From an uncultured bacterium (GTDB lineage Bacteria > Bacillota > Clostridia > Oscillospirales > Acutalibacteraceae), in contig CAJMOH010000093.1 of assembly GCA_905215055.1 (NCBI GenBank), forward strand, positions 1 to 6,154: a stretch of DNA of 6,154 nt, in the 5' to 3' direction. Under the pieces are notes generated by a model. It did not search any database. It saw only the letters and a program-made list of their open reading frames with translations, and was not told the DNA's origin. Made by a program: the position numbers and the translations under genes. Below, piece after piece: positions 4,830 to 6,154 of this stretch (its first letter is position 1; each line of letters opens with the position of its first letter).

Positions 4830-5979
4830 GAAGAACGTCCTCCTTTTGCGTGGTTTTTTCCTCATCCCCGGGGCTTTCCTTCCCCGCCTCATAACACGGC
4901 GCGGACAGGGCCTCCCGCAGCTTTTTCTTCCGGTACCAGAACTGGTCGATCACCACCAGCAAGGCTCCGGCGATCACCACCAGATAGTAAGTGAAAAACC
5001 GCCAAACCATGACCGCGGCATACAGATCGTCGTTGACAAAATAATTGCGGAAGAAAGAGGAAAAGCCGATTTCCTGGGCGCCGGAGGCCCCCGGCATAGG
5101 CATGAAGGACACGGAAACCTGCAGCAAGCTCTGCACGGCCACAATCTCCAGATAGCTGACGTTGTGATAGCCAAAGGCACGGAAGATAAAATAGATCACG
5201 CTCATTTGCAGGATGAACTGGGGAATGGACAGCAGCACCCCGGCAATCAGGCTTTTCTGCTTGCCCTGGAAATCGTCGGTATAGCTGGAAAAGTCCGCCT
5301 CAAAGCGGTCGATGGAATCCAGCAGGCCCGTACGCTTGCGAAGAAACGAAAACCTTCCCACCAGCCACTTGGCAAACCGGCAAATCACATGAAGCACCGG
5401 CTTGTAAAACAGAGAGGCAAAAAAGAGAATCGAGCAGCCGTTGATAATCAATCCCAAAACGATAAAGGGAATGATGCCGGGGTTGTTGGCGGAGAGATTG
5501 CCGTACATCCCCACGAAAGACACCACGGACACCAGCACAAAGGCACATTGAAAGCACATGAATTTTATAATCAGCGCCGCGGTGGAAATGCCCACGGGAA
5601 TTTTGTCGTCCCGCAGCAGATAAGCCGCCTGCATAGGCTGGCCCCCTGTGGAGCTGGGGGTGATATAGGAATAATACAGGCCGAGCAGGGCGTTTTTCAG
5701 CCCCTGGCCCACGCTGATACGGTATCCCTGACTGCGAAGCAGCAGGCGAAAGATCTCTCCCTCAAAGAGAAAATACACCAGACTGACCGCCACTCCCAGG
5801 GACAAAAAGCCGGGAGTCAAATTGGAAATGGTGCGGAACACATTGCCAAACTGTTGATTGAACAGGCCAAACAGCAGCACAGCTATCATCGTCGCCGCGA
5901 TATACAGCATGCTCCAGGGGATTTTTTTCTTTTTCTTTTCCACGGGCGGTCCCGGGACTTTCCATTCCATTTTCTCCAT
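4819..5979 (-). CDS. Flippase-domain membrane protein (LPG_synthase_TM / UPF0104 family)
   Basis: A 386-aa polytopic membrane protein of the family that includes the membrane half of MprF, YbhN and AglD. Family landmarks are YITPSSTGGQPMQ (105-117), a conserved segment after the third helix, and FMPMPGASGAQEIGF (292-306). About eight hydrophobic segments can be seen, near 23-40, 57-72, 92-106, 131-157, 166-191, 244-268, 276-294 and 317-345. A KKKKK cluster (15-19) precedes the first one and suggests a cytoplasmic N-terminus. The charged C-terminal tail (350-386) is probably cytoplasmic. The aminoacyl-transferring domain of full MprF is absent, so lysyl-phosphatidylglycerol synthesis is not expected. 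Lipid or polyprenyl-lipid translocation is inferred from the family. The start ATG 5979 is bounded by an in-frame TGA two codons upstream. The weak site GGTGA (5987-5983), complementary to the UCACC part of the 16S rRNA tail, lies 3 nt before it. The gene overlaps the next by 11 bp. Confidence 0.9.
   Translation of the reverse strand: MEKMEWKVPGPPVEKKKKKIPWSMLYIAATMIAVLLFGLFNQQFGNVFRTISNLTPGFLSLGVAVSLVYFLFEGEIFRLLLRSQGYRISVGQGLKNALLGLYYSYITPSSTGGQPMQAAYLLRDDKIPVGISTAALIIKFMCFQCAFVLVSVVSFVGMYGNLSANNPGIIPFIVLGLIINGCSILFFASLFYKPVLHVICRFAKWLVGRFSFLRKRTGLLDSIDRFEADFSSYTDDFQGKQKSLIAGVLLSIPQFILQMSVIYFIFRAFGYHNVSYLEIVAVQSLLQVSVSFMPMPGASGAQEIGFSSFFRNYFVNDDLYAAVMVWRFFTYYLVVIAGALLVVIDQFWYRKKKLREALSAPCYEAGKESPGDEEKTTQKEDVLRGD
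4839..4846 (-). promoter_or_regulatory. Ribosome binding site of the GNAT gene, inside the upstream coding region
   Basis: AAAGGAGG on the - strand lies 9 nt before GTG 4829-4827. It is also part of the codons for Gln-Lys-Glu-Asp near the C-terminus of the flippase-domain protein. It supports the GTG start and indicates translational coupling. Confidence 0.85.
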
Positions 5980-6154
5980 ACTTCACCGTTTCACATATTT
6001 ATTTTCAGAACAGCGGCCGGAACAGGGCCAGCCCTTTGTGGTAGAGAGTAGCACCAGAATTTCAAAAAAGCTTCAAGCGTTCTTCTCTGGAAAGGTCCTC
6101 ACCTGCGGTGGGCAAGCCGCGCACGCCGCTTTATGGCGGCGGTCCCTGTCAGGG
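5980..6154. other. Region upstream of the flippase gene with no supported gene
   Basis: These 175 bp contain the flippase gene leader and unassigned sequence running off the window. No frame on either strand gives a convincing gene, and no clear -35/-10 pair was found for the - strand gene. One - strand frame has two short coding-like fragments interrupted by stops (6130-6065 and 6061-6005). They may be the decayed end of an upstream gene, or chance. Confidence 0.6.
6124..6141. repeat. GC-rich inverted repeat
   Basis: CGCCGC (6124-6129) pairs perfectly with GCGGCG (6136-6141) across the loop TTTATG. There is no T run on either side, so it is not a standard terminator. A weaker GCGG/CCGC pairing occurs just before it, and CCCT-GTC-AGGG closes the window at 6144-6154. 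It could be part of a structured RNA or a dispersed palindromic repeat; the window ends too soon to tell. Confidence 0.5.

Noticed and set aside
4246..5979. The flippase-domain gene plus the GNAT gene as a split MprF (lysyl-phosphatidylglycerol synthase), since MprF's catalytic part also has a GNAT-like fold
   Set aside because: The downstream protein has the RimJ/RimL type acetyl-CoA loop (QDRGKGYG) and is ~194 aa. It does not look like the larger aminoacyl-transfer domain of MprF.
4816..6051. A 411-codon open frame on the + strand opposite the flippase-domain gene, longer than that gene
   Set aside because: It is rich in His, Gln and Gly without any recognisable family. The opposite strand carries clear transmembrane segments and family motifs with a coupled downstream gene. 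It is an antisense shadow of a GC-biased gene.

Overview
The window looks like an ordinary chromosomal segment of a moderately GC-rich Gram-positive anaerobe, most likely a Clostridia lineage such as Oscillospiraceae. This rests on strong AAGGAGG-type ribosome binding sites, codons rich in CTG, GCC and CGG, a stand-alone PduL-type phosphotransacylase, a family 4 iron-sulfur uracil-DNA glycosylase and a flippase-domain membrane protein. The taxonomic guess is inference; no marker gene in the window settles it.

Left end (1-346): a complete tRNA-Ser(GCT) with encoded CCA, followed at once by an intrinsic terminator. A second intrinsic terminator lies about 75 bp further on. A well-formed extended -10 promoter then drives the next gene.

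Centre (347-4236): a large + strand gene for a short UvrA-family ATPase (834 aa) that keeps both ATPase modules and the zinc modules but lacks the usual UvrB-binding domain. It converges on a - strand pduL-like phosphotransacylase, with a hairpin terminator in between. pduL is divergent from a + strand family 4 uracil-DNA glycosylase, and the two promoters have -35 boxes only 6 bp apart. The glycosylase ends at a strong hairpin terminator.

Right side (4246-6154): a two-gene - strand unit. The upstream member is an eight-helix (by eye) flippase-domain membrane protein (LPG_synthase_TM/UPF0104 type). Its last 11 bp overlap the GTG start of a GNAT acetyltransferase. The acetyltransferase frame is broken at a run of seven T (A on the + strand) and needs one extra base, or a -1 slip, to give a 194-aa product. 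The last ~175 bp hold no gene I can support, only a GC-rich hairpin and short coding-like fragments.

Two genes concern DNA damage (UvrA-like, uracil glycosylase), but they stand in separate transcription units. One gene is acetyl-phosphate/acyl-CoA metabolism, and the last pair is membrane and acetyl transfer. I see no CRISPR array, insertion sequence, phage gene or convincing new multi-gene system. The best leads are the domain-deleted UvrA and the homopolymer frameshift in the GNAT gene.
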